Below are positions 45,645 through 54,603 of a stretch of 64,000 bases of DNA, piece by piece. Origin of the DNA: Curtobacterium sp. SGAir0471 (GTDB lineage Bacteria; Actinomycetota; Actinomycetes; Actinomycetales; Microbacteriaceae); contig NZ_CP027869.1 in assembly GCF_005490985.1 (NCBI RefSeq), positions 1,550,001-1,614,000 of the forward strand, written 5' to 3'. The notes below the pieces were generated by a model, which worked only from the letters and a program-made list of their open reading frames with translations, did not search any database and was not told where the DNA came from. A program made the translations under genes and the position numbers. Numbering within the stretch: position 1 is the first letter of the stretch; each line of letters begins with the position of its first letter.

Positions 45645-46460
45645 ATGGACCGGAACGCACGCAACGCGATGATCGTGGAGCACCTGCCGCTCGTCGGCTA
45701 CATCGTGTCGGACGTCCGAGCGCGCGCGACCCACCTCGACCGCGACGACCTGGCCGCCGTGGGGTCCCTCGCACTCGTCGCCGCCGCCGAGGCGTTCGAC
45801 CCGGACCTCGGCGTGCCGTTCGGCGCCTACGCCCGTACCCGGATCACCGGCGCGATCGCCGACGACATGCGGTCGGCCGACTGGGCATCGCGCGGCACCC
45901 GGAAGCGCATCCGCGAGACCCTGGCGACGCAGGAGGCCCTGTCCGCCCGGCTCGGCCGCTCCGTCGGCGTGCAGGAGATCGCCGACGCGATGGGCGTCGA
46001 CCGCAAGACCGCCGCCGACGCGATGTCCGACGCGGGCCGCACCGTCGGCACGCTCGACGAGACCGTGCACGACGTCGTCGTGTCCGACCAGCCGCTGCCC
46101 GGCGAGGACCTGCTCGAGGCCGAGAAGCGCCGGTACCTGCGCGCCGCCGTCGCCGCGCTGCCCGACCGGATGCGCTACGTCGTCGAGAACGTCTACTTCG
46201 GCGACCGGTCCGTGACCGAGGTCGCCGCCGAGCTCGGGATCACGCACTCCGCGGTGTCGCAGCAGCGGTCCGAGGCGATGCGGCTGTTGCGCGACGGACT
46301 CGCCGAGCACTACGGCGACGGCACCGCGGTCGAGCCGGTGTCCCGCACGACCGCCGCGCGGCGGAGCGCGTACCTGGCGCGGGTCGCCGCGAACGCCGCC
46401 GCCGGGGTCGCCCGGGCCGTGCAGGACGCGTCGGCGCCGACGGCCGTGGTCGCCAGCTGA
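45645..46460 (+). CDS. fliA: Flagellar-type RNA polymerase sigma factor (FliA/WhiG family)
   Basis: A 271-residue sigma-70-family protein. Region 2 is DLAAVGSLALVAAAEAFDPD followed by FGAYARTRITGAIADDMRSADWASR. Region 4 has the helix-turn-helix SVTEVAAELGITHSAVSQQRSEA. Region 1.1 is absent, as in sigma-28. It sits immediately before flagellin and so likely drives filament genes. No anti-sigma flgM was seen. The ATG has AGGGGA upstream. Confidence 0.9.
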   Translation: MDRNARNAMIVEHLPLVGYIVSDVRARATHLDRDDLAAVGSLALVAAAEAFDPDLGVPFGAYARTRITGAIADDMRSADWASRGTRKRIRETLATQEALSARLGRSVGVQEIADAMGVDRKTAADAMSDAGRTVGTLDETVHDVVVSDQPLPGEDLLEAEKRRYLRAAVAALPDRMRYVVENVYFGDRSVTEVAAELGITHSAVSQQRSEAMRLLRDGLAEHYGDGTAVEPVSRTTAARRSAYLARVAANAAAGVARAVQDASAPTAVVAS

Positions 46461-46465
46461 TCTTC

Positions 46466-46485
46466 GGCGAGGAGAATTCCTCGCC
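46466..46485. terminator. Short hairpin after fliA
   Basis: GGCGAGGA and TCCTCGCC are perfect 8-base arms around the loop GAAT, 5 bases after the fliA stop. A GCCGACAC directly overlaps its right arm and could be a -10 for fliC. Confidence 0.6.
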
Positions 46486-46581
46486 GACACCTAACGACCT
46501 CGGCGCACCTGCCGAGAGTCACGGATGTCAGCCCATGGACGGGCAGGCACCACCACCCAAGGATTCACGGAGGAAACCACC

Positions 46582-47475
46582 ATGGGTATGTCCATCAACA
46601 CCAACCTCTCGGCACTCAACACGTACCGGAACCTCAACGCGACGCAGAACGACCTGTCGAAGTCCCTCGAGAAGCTCTCGACGGGTCTCCGCATCAACCG
46701 CGCCGCCGACGACGCTTCGGGCCTGACGATCTCCGAGGGACTCAAGTCGCAGGTCGGTGGCCTCACGGTCGCCGCCCGCAACGCGCAGGACGGCATCTCC
46801 GTCGTGCAGACCGCTGAAGGTGGCCTCACCGAGACCCACTCAATCCTCCAGCGCATGCGCGACCTCGCCGTGCAGGCGGGCAACGACTCGAACAACGAGA
46901 CGTCGCGTGAAGCGATCAAGACCGAGGTCGGGCAGCTCCAGCAGGAGCTCGGCCGCATCGCGGACTCGACCAACTTCAACGGCATCAAGCTGCTCGACGG
47001 CAAGGCTGCGACGTCCACGGCCGGCGCCGCGACCGCTGTCGGCAAGCTGACCTTCCAGGTCGGCGCCAACGGTGACGACTCCAGCAAGATCGTCGTCGAC
47101 CTCAGCGGCGCGAACGTCAGCAAGATCGCGTCGAACCTCACGGTGGACGCCGCCGCCGACGGCACGGCCGCGAAGCTCGACTTCACGACCAACGCCGGCG
47201 CGCAGTCCGCGATCACGGCGATCGACGCCGAGATCAAGAACGTCTCCGCCGCTCGTTCGAACATCGGTGCGGTCCAGAACCGCTTCGACCACGCCATCAA
47301 CGTGACGAACGTGGCCAAGGAGAACCTGACCGCCGCTGGTTCGCGCATCACCGACGTCGACATGGCGCAGGAGATGGTCAAGTACACCCGCGACAACATC
47401 CTGAGCCAGGCCGGCACCTCGATGCTCGCGCAGGCGAACCAGAGCACCCAGGGTGTGCTCTCGCTCCTCCGCTAG
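46582..47475 (+). CDS. fliC: Flagellin
   Basis: A 297-residue filament protein. The conserved D0/D1 N-terminus (INTNLSALNTYRNLN, LSTGLRINRAADDASGLTIS) and C-terminus (NRFDHAINVTNVAKENLTAA, ITDVDMAQEMVKYTRDNILSQAG) are intact. The variable middle is only about 80 residues, so this is a short flagellin with little D2/D3. The ATG has GGAGG 8 bases upstream. A strong terminator follows, so it is monocistronic. Confidence 0.96.
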   Translation: MGMSINTNLSALNTYRNLNATQNDLSKSLEKLSTGLRINRAADDASGLTISEGLKSQVGGLTVAARNAQDGISVVQTAEGGLTETHSILQRMRDLAVQAGNDSNNETSREAIKTEVGQLQQELGRIADSTNFNGIKLLDGKAATSTAGAATAVGKLTFQVGANGDDSSKIVVDLSGANVSKIASNLTVDAAADGTAAKLDFTTNAGAQSAITAIDAEIKNVSAARSNIGAVQNRFDHAINVTNVAKENLTAAGSRITDVDMAQEMVKYTRDNILSQAGTSMLAQANQSTQGVLSLLR

Positions 47476-47482
47476 CACCACC

Positions 47483-47527
47483 GACGCCGTCGTCCGGAGG
47501 AGTTCTAGTCCTCCGGGCGGCGGCGTC
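47483..47527. terminator. Terminator after fliC
   Basis: GACGCCGTCGTCCGGAGGA pairs with TCCTCCGGGCGGCGGCGTC (a few mismatches) around a 7-base loop, 8 bases after the stop. Confidence 0.85.
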
Positions 47528-47567
47528 ACCACACCCACGACCACCCCCGACGACAGGGAGCCCCGCG

Positions 47568-48968
47568 ATGTCGACGTCGTCCGTCTCGGGCAACAGTCTC
47601 GCGATCGACGGTCTGGTCAGCGGTCTCAAGACCTCGGACCTGATCAACTCGCTGATGACCATCGAGCAGGTCCCGCAGACCCTGCTCAAGAACAAGCTCA
47701 CCGACACGAACTCCTTCGTGTCGTCGCTGCAGACGATCAACTCGCTGGTGCAGACCCTTGCGACGAAGGCCGGCGACGCCGCCAAGGCCACCTCGCTCGA
47801 CGTGTACGGCGCCACGAGTTCGTCCACCGGTGTCACGGTCGCAACCGACGCCACCGCCTCCGCCGGCTCGGTCAGCTTCCAGGTCGGATCGACCGCGGCC
47901 GCGCACGTCGGGGTCACCGCCGCGATGTCGACCTGGGCGTCGGCAGCCGAGCCGCTGACGCTCGTCGGGGCCGACGGGAAGAAGACCACCGTCACACCGA
48001 CCTCGGGGTCACTCGACGACGCGGTCACCGCCATCAACAAGGCCGGTGCCGGTGTGACCGCCACGAAGGTCGCCGCCGGCACCGACACGGACGGCACGAA
48101 GCTCTACCGCCTGCAGCTCAGCGCGACGAAGACCGGCGCAGCGGCGTCGTTCTCGCTCTACCGCGGGACCTCGGACGACGTGACGGCGGGGACGGCGACC
48201 AGCGTCTTCACGCAGCCCGGTGCCGCGATCGTCACGCAGGGCAGGGACGCCAGCGTCACGCTGTGGGCGGGGACCGCCGCCGCGCAGACCGTCACGAGCG
48301 CGACGAACACGTTCGACGACCTGCTGCCGGGACTCGACGTCACGGTCACGCAGACCACCACCGACCCCGTGACGGTCACGGTGGCGCAGGACACCACGAA
48401 GGCGCAGGCCGTCGCGTCCGGGCTCGTCGACGCGCTCAACGCCGTCACCTCGTACTACGCCACGAACACCGCGGTGACGAGCACCACGAGCCCGACCACC
48501 GGGACGACGTCGACGAAGGCCGGGGTCCTGACGGGGGACGGCACGACCCGCGACGCGGTGCAGCGACTCACGACGACGATGTCGACGCCGGTGAACGGGA
48601 AGTCGCCGTCGTCGATCGGCATCGTCATCCAGAAGGACGGCACCTTCAGCTTCGATGCCGACGCCTTCCAGAAGGCGCTGGCGGACGACCCGCAGGGCAC
48701 GCAGGCGATCCTCTCCGGGGTCGCGACGAACGTCGGCGCCGCGGCGACGGCCGCGTCGGACAAGTACACGGGATCGATCACGACCTCGATCACCGGGCAG
48801 CAGTCGGTCGCGAAGGACCTCTCGACGCAGATCGACAACTGGTCGGACCGCCTCACCGCTCGCCGGGCAACGCTGCAGGCGCAGTACTCCGCCCTCGAGA
48901 CCAGCCTCAGCAAGCTCCAGTCCCAGTCGGCGTGGCTCTCGAGCCAGCTGGCGTCGACGTCGAAGTGA
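47568..48968 (+). CDS. fliD: Flagellar filament cap protein
   Basis: A 466-residue cap protein. The N-terminal FliD domain (LAIDGLVSGLKTSDLINSLM, NSFVSSLQTINSLVQTLATKA) and the C-terminal domain (SIGIVIQKDGTFSFDADAFQKAL, ATLQAQYSALETSLSKLQSQ) are clear. Thr/Ala-rich central part. The ATG has GGGAG upstream. fliS and the FliT-like gene follow, with 11 bases between fliD and fliS. Confidence 0.92.
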   Translation: MSTSSVSGNSLAIDGLVSGLKTSDLINSLMTIEQVPQTLLKNKLTDTNSFVSSLQTINSLVQTLATKAGDAAKATSLDVYGATSSSTGVTVATDATASAGSVSFQVGSTAAAHVGVTAAMSTWASAAEPLTLVGADGKKTTVTPTSGSLDDAVTAINKAGAGVTATKVAAGTDTDGTKLYRLQLSATKTGAAASFSLYRGTSDDVTAGTATSVFTQPGAAIVTQGRDASVTLWAGTAAAQTVTSATNTFDDLLPGLDVTVTQTTTDPVTVTVAQDTTKAQAVASGLVDALNAVTSYYATNTAVTSTTSPTTGTTSTKAGVLTGDGTTRDAVQRLTTTMSTPVNGKSPSSIGIVIQKDGTFSFDADAFQKALADDPQGTQAILSGVATNVGAAATAASDKYTGSITTSITGQQSVAKDLSTQIDNWSDRLTARRATLQAQYSALETSLSKLQSQSAWLSSQLASTSK

Positions 48969-48979
48969 CGGGAACGACC

Positions 48980-49456
48980 ATGAACGCCTTCGACCTGCAG
49001 TCGGCTGCCTTCCGGCAGGCCGCACAGCCGCGCACGGTGACCGACCAGCGCCGCGCGCAGTACACGAACGAGGCCGTGCTGTCGGCGACGCCCGCGCAGC
49101 TCGTCACGATGCTCTACGACCGGCTGCTCCTCGACCTGCACCGCGCCGAGGCCGCGCAGACGACGTCCGACTGGGAGGCCGCGCGCGAGCAGCTCCTGCA
49201 CGCCCAGGCGATCGTCGGCGAGTTGTCGTCGACACTGCGCATCGACGTGTGGGACGGCGGCGAGGGGCTCCTCGCGATCTACAACTACGCGTCCACGTCC
49301 CTGATCACGGCGAACGTGCACCGCGACGTGCAGGCAACGCGCGACTGCATCCGGATCCTCGAACCCCTGCGGCAGTCGTGGCACGAGGCGGCCGCAGCGC
49401 TCGCGACGACGCAGGCGCCGCAGGTCGGCAGCGGGGGAGCACTCGGTGTCGCCTGA
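48980..49456 (+). CDS. fliS: Flagellar export chaperone FliS
   Basis: A 158-residue helical chaperone for flagellin. The family core YTNEAVLSATPAQLVTMLYDRLLLDL and NYASTSLITANV is present. It is about 30 residues longer than usual, with an Ala/Gln-rich tail. The following gene starts 11 bases before its stop. Confidence 0.92.
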   Translation: MNAFDLQSAAFRQAAQPRTVTDQRRAQYTNEAVLSATPAQLVTMLYDRLLLDLHRAEAAQTTSDWEAAREQLLHAQAIVGELSSTLRIDVWDGGEGLLAIYNYASTSLITANVHRDVQATRDCIRILEPLRQSWHEAAAALATTQAPQVGSGGALGVA

Positions 49457-49823
49457 TGCGGGTGAGATCGCTACCGACGACGTCGCCGTCGATGTCGGCC
49501 GCCGCGAGTGGGCGGCGCTGCTCGACGCCCTCGAACGCGAGCTGACGACGACCGCGGCGTCCGCGGCGGACGCCACCGTGCCCGCCACCTCGCAGACCGC
49601 AGCCGAGGTGCCGGACGCCACCGCGTGGACCGAGCCGACCACGCTCGGGCCGGTGCCGCGCGCACTGGTGGGTCGCGCCTCCCGGCTGTTGGCCGCGCAG
49701 CGCGACCGGCTCGCGGAGCTCGAGACGGAGCGGCGGCAGACCCTGGAGCACCTCGGTGCGCTCCGCCAGGTCGCCGCGACGGACGAGCCGCGCGGCTCGG
49801 TGTACCTCGACGCATCCGCCTGA
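49446..49823 (+). CDS. FliT-position small flagellar protein
   Basis: A 125-residue helical protein: WAALLDALERELTTTAA at one end, [23 protein letters not shown] at the other, with an Ala/Thr linker. Position after fliS and coiled-coil character suggest a FliT-like FliD chaperone, but no FliT signature can be proven. The GTG start overlaps fliS and has GGGGGAG upstream. Confidence 0.65.
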   Translation: MSPDAGEIATDDVAVDVGRREWAALLDALERELTTTAASAADATVPATSQTAAEVPDATAWTEPTTLGPVPRALVGRASRLLAAQRDRLAELETERRQTLEHLGALRQVAATDEPRGSVYLDASA

Positions 49824-50127
49824 GCACCCTTCGCGACATCGCTCGTGGATCGACGCGCGCTTCGTCGCACCATGCGGCCGCATCTGATGCACGTGCACGC
49901 ATCGACATCGCACCGGTCGATCGACGGGTGTGATGTCGGAGACCCCACGCGCACGCCGCGCACCGAGCCCCCGCCGCCCCCCCCCCGTTCGGGGCGAGCC
50001 CTAACGCCCCGCCCGCCCCCGCCGACAGCGCCCCGCGAGCACGGATCGCTCACTCGTTCGGCCACGGATCGGCCACCGCCAATCGGCGACGTCGCACGAC
50101 GTCGCACACCGAGGGGACGGGCCACCC
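49824..50127. other. 304-bp intergenic region before flgB
   Basis: No gene is supported. It holds palindrome E copy 2, a C-run (about 49977-49987) and the presumed promoter of the flgB operon. TCGGCCACGGATCGGCCA near 50060 is a short repeat. No certain promoter was identified. Confidence 0.55.
49903..49938. repeat. Palindrome E, copy 2 (36 bp)
   Basis: CGACATCGCACCGG and CGGGTGTGATGTCG flank TCGATCGA. It differs from copy 1 (41813-41848) at three positions. It lies between the fliD-fliS block and the flgB operon. Confidence 0.85.
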
Positions 50128-50472
50128 GTGTTCGATTCCGTGACGAGCGTCGCGCTGCAGAGCGCGCTCGACGGGCTGTCGCTGCGGCAGCGCACCATCG
50201 CGAACAACATCGCGAACATCAACACGCCGAACTACCACGCCGAGAAGGTGCGCTTCGAGGACGCCCTCGCGCAGTCGATCGTGCACGGTGACGGGCACGC
50301 GACCGCGACCACCGCGCGCAGCCTCGAGCCGACGAACGAGAACGGCAACAACGTCAACCTCGACCAGGAGACCCTGTCGAACATCGACACGGTCCTGCGC
50401 TACCAGTTCGCCACCCAGGCGGTCGGCGGCGAGGCGACGGCCCTCCGCGCGGCGATGCGGACGAACTCGTGA
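50128..50472 (+). CDS. flgB: Flagellar basal-body rod protein FlgB
   Basis: A 114-residue proximal rod protein. The rod motif LRQRTIANNIANINTPNYHAEKVRFEDALA is clear. It is first in an operon of twelve closely spaced genes. The GTG start has GAGGGGACGGG upstream. Its stop overlaps the flgC start (GTGA). Confidence 0.93.
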   Translation: MFDSVTSVALQSALDGLSLRQRTIANNIANINTPNYHAEKVRFEDALAQSIVHGDGHATATTARSLEPTNENGNNVNLDQETLSNIDTVLRYQFATQAVGGEATALRAAMRTNS

Positions 50473-50864
50473 CGACCTTCGACGCGATCGGCATCGCGAG
50501 CACCGGCATGACCGTGCACCGGAAGTGGCTCGACGCGATCTCCGACAACATCGCGAACGTCAACACGGTGCGGTCGATGGACGACTCCGCCTTCCAGGCC
50601 CGCTACGTCGAGGTGCAGGAGGGTGCGGGCACGTCCGGCGCCTACGTCAGGGGTGCGGCGTTCGGCAGCGCCGCCGGCCGGGTGACCTACGACCCGGACA
50701 ACCCGCTCGCGAATGCCGAAGGCTACGTCCGCATGCCGGACATCGACCTCGGGACGCAGATGGCGGACCTCATCATGGCCCAGCGCGGCTACCAGGCGAA
50801 CGCCGCCGTGGTCGACCGTGCCAAGACCGCCTACGAGGCGGCACTGCAGATCGGGAAGAACTGA
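50469..50864 (+). CDS. flgC: Flagellar basal-body rod protein FlgC
   Basis: A 131-residue rod protein with FDAIGIASTGMTVHRKWLDAISDNIANVNT and the C-terminal MPDIDLGTQMADLIMAQRGYQANAA pattern. GTG start overlapping flgB; its stop overlaps fliE by one base (TGATG). Confidence 0.94.
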   Translation: MTTFDAIGIASTGMTVHRKWLDAISDNIANVNTVRSMDDSAFQARYVEVQEGAGTSGAYVRGAAFGSAAGRVTYDPDNPLANAEGYVRMPDIDLGTQMADLIMAQRGYQANAAVVDRAKTAYEAALQIGKN

Positions 50865-51217
50865 TGCCCATCGACGCCCTGAACGGTGTGACCACCAACG
50901 CCATGACCCGCGCGTTCGCCGGAGCCACGGATGCCGCGACCGGTGCCGGCGCGCTCGGCGGTGCGGCCGGCGCCGGCGCGGTGCAGGCGACCGGCGGTGA
51001 CGGCTTCGCGGCGAGCCTCGGCAACGCGGTCGACGGACTGCAGCAGCTGCAGAGCACGTCGAAGACCCTGGCACTCAAGGCCGTCACGGGCAACCTCGAC
51101 GACATCCACGACGCCACCATCGCGTCCACCCGCGCCCAGGTCACCCTCGAGCTCGTCGCCGCCGTCCGCAACAAGGGCGTCGACGCGTTCAACGAGATCA
51201 TGCGGATGCAGGCCTGA
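50864..51217 (+). CDS. fliE: Flagellar hook-basal body protein FliE
   Basis: A 117-residue protein that joins the MS ring and rod. The conserved C-terminal half (DIHDATIASTRAQVTLELVAAVRNKGVDAFNEIMRMQ pattern) is clear; the first 50 residues are Ala/Gly-rich and longer than in E. coli-type FliE. The stop overlaps the fliF start by one base. Confidence 0.92.
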   Translation: MPIDALNGVTTNAMTRAFAGATDAATGAGALGGAAGAGAVQATGGDGFAASLGNAVDGLQQLQSTSKTLALKAVTGNLDDIHDATIASTRAQVTLELVAAVRNKGVDAFNEIMRMQA

Positions 51218-52893
51218 TGCCCGCCGCGGTGCAGAACACGTGGGGGCGCATCGTCGCCTACGTGAAGGGCTTCTCGGCCGCACAGCGCACCATCGCGCTG
51301 ATCGGTGTCGCCGCGCTCGTGCTCGGTGGCATCGCGCTCGCGAGCTGGCTCGGCAAGGCGTCCTACGCGCCGCTCTTCACCGGGCTCGCGGCGGCGGACG
51401 CGAGCTCCATCACCGACCAGCTGACGACTGACGGGGTGCCGTACCAGCTGACCGACGGCGGGGCGACGATCCTCGTGCCGCAGGACAAGGTGTACTCGGA
51501 GCGGCTCAAGGCGGCGTCGAACAACCTGCCCGCGTCGAACGAGGGCGGCTACTCGCTGCTCGACAAGATGGGCGTGACGAGCTCCGAGTTCCAGCAGGAC
51601 GTCACCTACAAGCGTGCGATCGAGGGCGAGCTCGCGAAGACGATCTCGTCGATGGACGGCGTGAAGGCCGCCACCGTGCAGCTCGCCATCCCGGAGAAGA
51701 CCGTGTTCGTCTCCGAGGAGAAGGACCCGACGGCGTCGGTGTTCGTCGCGACCGAGAACGGCGCGCAGCTCACCACCGACCAGGTGCAGTCGATCGTGCA
51801 CCTGACGAGCGCCGCGGTCGAGGGCATGCAGCCGACCGACGTCTCCGTCGTCGACCAGAAGGGCCAGACGCTGTCCGCGGTCGGGACGGGCGCGACCGGT
51901 AGCGGCGCGGACCAGGCGGCCGACTACGACGCGACCACGCAGAAGAAGATCCAGGACCTGCTCGACACGACGCTCGGCCCGGGCAACGCCAGCGTCGTCG
52001 TCTCGGCGACGATGAACCAGGAGTCCGGCACCCGGACGTCCGAGAGCTTCGCGCAGCCGACGAGCGGTCCGGTCGCCCTGAACGAGTCGAGCTCCACCGA
52101 GGAGTACGGCTCCGGTTCGGGCGCGGGTGCCGGTGCGACCGGCGTGCTCGGCCCGGACAACATCGCGGTCCCGAACGGCACGGCCGGCGGCACGACCGCG
52201 AACGGCACGGCTTCCGGCGACGGGGGCTACAAGAACGAGTCGGCGACGAAGAACAACGCCGTCGACAAGACCACCGAGACGACGCAGATCCCCGCCGGCG
52301 GCGTCCAGCGGCAGACGATCTCGGTCGCCCTGAACTCCCGCGCGGACTCGGTGCAGAACGCCAACCTGCAGAGCATCAACGACCTGGTGTCCGCCGCCGC
52401 CGGTGCCGACAACACCCGCGGTGACCAGGTCCGGGTCGCGATGATGGACTTCGACGACTCCGCCGCGAAGGACGCCGCGAAGGCCCTCGAGGAACAGCAG
52501 CAGGCCGAGCAGCAGCAGGCCATGTGGTCGGCCATCCGCACCGCAGGCATCGTCGTCGCGGTCCTCGCCGCGGCGATCGTGCTCGCGATCGTCCTCGCCC
52601 GCCGTGCGCGCCGCCAGTCCCGCGAGGCCGTCGACGTCGGCGAGCTCGACGTCTTCGCCGGCGAGACGTTCGAGCTGCCGCTCGGCACGGACGACCTGGC
52701 GATCCCGGCCGCCGAGCCGGAGACCGTCGCGCTGCCGACCCTGCCGCACGACGACGCCCCGACCGAGGTGCTGACGACGGACGAGATCAGCGCCGAGCGG
52801 CGCCGCCAGGAGATCTCGGCACTCGCCGAGCGTGACCCGAAGCGCACCGCCGACCTGCTCCGCGGACTCCTCGACGACCGGACGCCGGTGTGA
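51217..52893 (+). CDS. fliF: Flagellar MS-ring protein FliF
   Basis: A 558-residue membrane ring protein that houses the export apparatus. TM1 is near residues 25-47 (TIALIGVAALVLGGIALASWLG). The YscJ/ring-building part has YAPLFTGLAAADASSI, ALEGELAKTIS-like and VQLAIPEKTVF. TM2 is near 436-461, before the cytoplasmic FliG-binding tail. The ring-building domain between has a long Ser/Gly/Thr-rich loop. Confidence 0.94.
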   Translation: MPAAVQNTWGRIVAYVKGFSAAQRTIALIGVAALVLGGIALASWLGKASYAPLFTGLAAADASSITDQLTTDGVPYQLTDGGATILVPQDKVYSERLKAASNNLPASNEGGYSLLDKMGVTSSEFQQDVTYKRAIEGELAKTISSMDGVKAATVQLAIPEKTVFVSEEKDPTASVFVATENGAQLTTDQVQSIVHLTSAAVEGMQPTDVSVVDQKGQTLSAVGTGATGSGADQAADYDATTQKKIQDLLDTTLGPGNASVVVSATMNQESGTRTSESFAQPTSGPVALNESSSTEEYGSGSGAGAGATGVLGPDNIAVPNGTAGGTTANGTASGDGGYKNESATKNNAVDKTTETTQIPAGGVQRQTISVALNSRADSVQNANLQSINDLVSAAAGADNTRGDQVRVAMMDFDDSAAKDAAKALEEQQQAEQQQAMWSAIRTAGIVVAVLAAAIVLAIVLARRARRQSREAVDVGELDVFAGETFELPLGTDDLAIPAAEPETVALPTLPHDDAPTEVLTTDEISAERRRQEISALAERDPKRTADLLRGLLDDRTPV

Positions 52894-53939
52894 GCGCCCT
52901 CGTCCCGGTCCCCGCCGGCGGTGGCGCCGCCGAGCGCACCCTGACCGGCGCGCAGAAGGTCGCGCTCATCCTCATGCAGATGGAGACCGAGCGCGCCGCC
53001 GAGGTGATGAAGCAGTTCACCGAGCTCGAGGCCGAGGAGATCAGCGCCGAGATCGTGCGGATGCGCCGCGTCGACGACAGCGTCGTGGACCGCACGATGA
53101 GCGAGTTCCACCGCATCACCCAGCGCGGGCGCGTGCAGAAGCGCGGCGGCAAGGACGCCGCACTGGGGCTCCTCGAGGCGTCGTTCGGCTCCGAGCGTGC
53201 GGCGGGTGTGATGGACCGCCTGGCGTCGAACCTCGCCGGGCAGTCCTTCGAGTTCCTCGACGACGCCGAGCCCGGACAGGTCGTCAGCCTGCTCGAGGGC
53301 GAGCTGCCGCAGACCATCGCGCTCGTGCTCGCGCACCTGAACGCCGGGCAGGCGAGCGCGGTGCTCGCGGGCGTCGACGACCGCGTCCGCACCGACGTCG
53401 CCCAGGCGTTCGCCACCATGGGCACCGCGACCCCGGAGGCCGTCGGGATCGTCGCCGGGGTCCTCCGCCAGCGCGCCGGTGCCGTGGTGTCCCCGCGCGA
53501 GAGCGTCGAGGTCGTCGGGGGCATCGCGCCCCTGGTCGAGATCATCAACCGCTCGGACGTCGCCACCGAGAAGGCCGTGCTCGACGGGCTCGAGGCGCGC
53601 GACCCGGAGCTCGCCGAGGACATCCGCTCGCGCATGCTCACCTTCGAGGACATCGTCAAGCTCGAGTCCCGCGACATCCAGCAGGTCCTGCGCGGCATCG
53701 ACTCGAAGCTCCTCGCGACCGCCATGAAGGGCGCGCCGGCCCCGGTCGTCGAGACCATCCGCGCGAACGTCTCCGAACGCAACCGCCAGCTGCTGGACGA
53801 CGAGCTGCAGGCGATGGGTCCGGTCCGCGTCTCGCAGGTCGAGGAGGCACGGGCCGAGGTGGTCCGCTCGGTGCGCGAGCTCGAGGCCGAGGGCACCATC
53901 ACCGTCCACCGCGCCGAGGAGGACGAGCTCGTTGACTGA
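52890..53939 (+). CDS. fliG: Flagellar motor switch protein FliG
   Basis: A 349-residue rotor protein that binds FliF and transmits torque from the stator. The N-terminal LTGAQKVALILMQME, middle PQTIALVLAHLNAGQASAVLAG and C-terminal MLTFEDIVKLESRDIQQVLRGID, with charged torque residues, are all present. GTG start overlapping fliF. Confidence 0.95.
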   Translation: MSALVPVPAGGGAAERTLTGAQKVALILMQMETERAAEVMKQFTELEAEEISAEIVRMRRVDDSVVDRTMSEFHRITQRGRVQKRGGKDAALGLLEASFGSERAAGVMDRLASNLAGQSFEFLDDAEPGQVVSLLEGELPQTIALVLAHLNAGQASAVLAGVDDRVRTDVAQAFATMGTATPEAVGIVAGVLRQRAGAVVSPRESVEVVGGIAPLVEIINRSDVATEKAVLDGLEARDPELAEDIRSRMLTFEDIVKLESRDIQQVLRGIDSKLLATAMKGAPAPVVETIRANVSERNRQLLDDELQAMGPVRVSQVEEARAEVVRSVRELEAEGTITVHRAEEDELVD

Positions 53940-54603
53940 CACCACCGTCCAGCGCGTCGCGTTCCCGGTGCTCGGGAGCGCGACCACCCGCGACCGCGCG
54001 GCGGCCGCCGACGTGCGCGGGCACGCCGCCGGGTACGCCGCGGGCCTCCGCGCCGCGCAGGCCGAGACCGCCGCGCTGCACGCCCGGCTCGAGGCCGAGC
54101 ACGAGGTGCGTCTCGCCGCGTTGCGCGCCGAGACGGTCCGCCGCGTCCAGGTCCTCGACGCCGCCACGTCCGCGATGCTCTCCCAGGTCGCCCCGGTCCT
54201 GCGTGACGCCGAGGAGTCCCTGGTCGACGCCGCCCTCGACCTGGCCGAGGCCGTCGTGGGGCACGTGATCCGTTCGGGTCGCCAGGACGACGCGACCGGC
54301 GACGGCCTGGAGGCCCACCACACCCCCGGCGCGGAGGCCACCGTCCGGCGGGCGCTCGCCTCGCTCGACGCCACGGTCCCGGTGACCGTCCGGCTCAGCC
54401 CCGCCGACGCGGCCCGCGTCGCCGACCTCGCGCTCGCCGTCCCCGTCGTCGCCGACCCGACGCTGCACGACGGCGACGTCGTCGTCGACCTGCCCGACGG
54501 GCTGCTCGACGCGCGCCTCGGTACCGCACTCGACCGCGCGCGGACGGCGCTCGGCCGGGACGCGCTCAGCCGGTCGACCGCTCCGCAGGAGGTGTCCCGG
54601 TGA
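53932..54603 (+). CDS. fliH: Flagellar assembly protein FliH
   Basis: A 223-residue negative regulator and stator of the FliI ATPase. An Ala/Arg/Glu-rich coiled coil (residues about 35-80) leads to ALDLAEAVVGHVIR and VRRALASLD, then the beta-rich end VRLSPADAARV and VVVDLPDGLLDARLGTALDRA. TTG start, overlapping fliG by eight bases, with GAGGAGGA upstream. Confidence 0.85.
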   Translation: MTDTTVQRVAFPVLGSATTRDRAAAADVRGHAAGYAAGLRAAQAETAALHARLEAEHEVRLAALRAETVRRVQVLDAATSAMLSQVAPVLRDAEESLVDAALDLAEAVVGHVIRSGRQDDATGDGLEAHHTPGAEATVRRALASLDATVPVTVRLSPADAARVADLALAVPVVADPTLHDGDVVVDLPDGLLDARLGTALDRARTALGRDALSRSTAPQEVSR

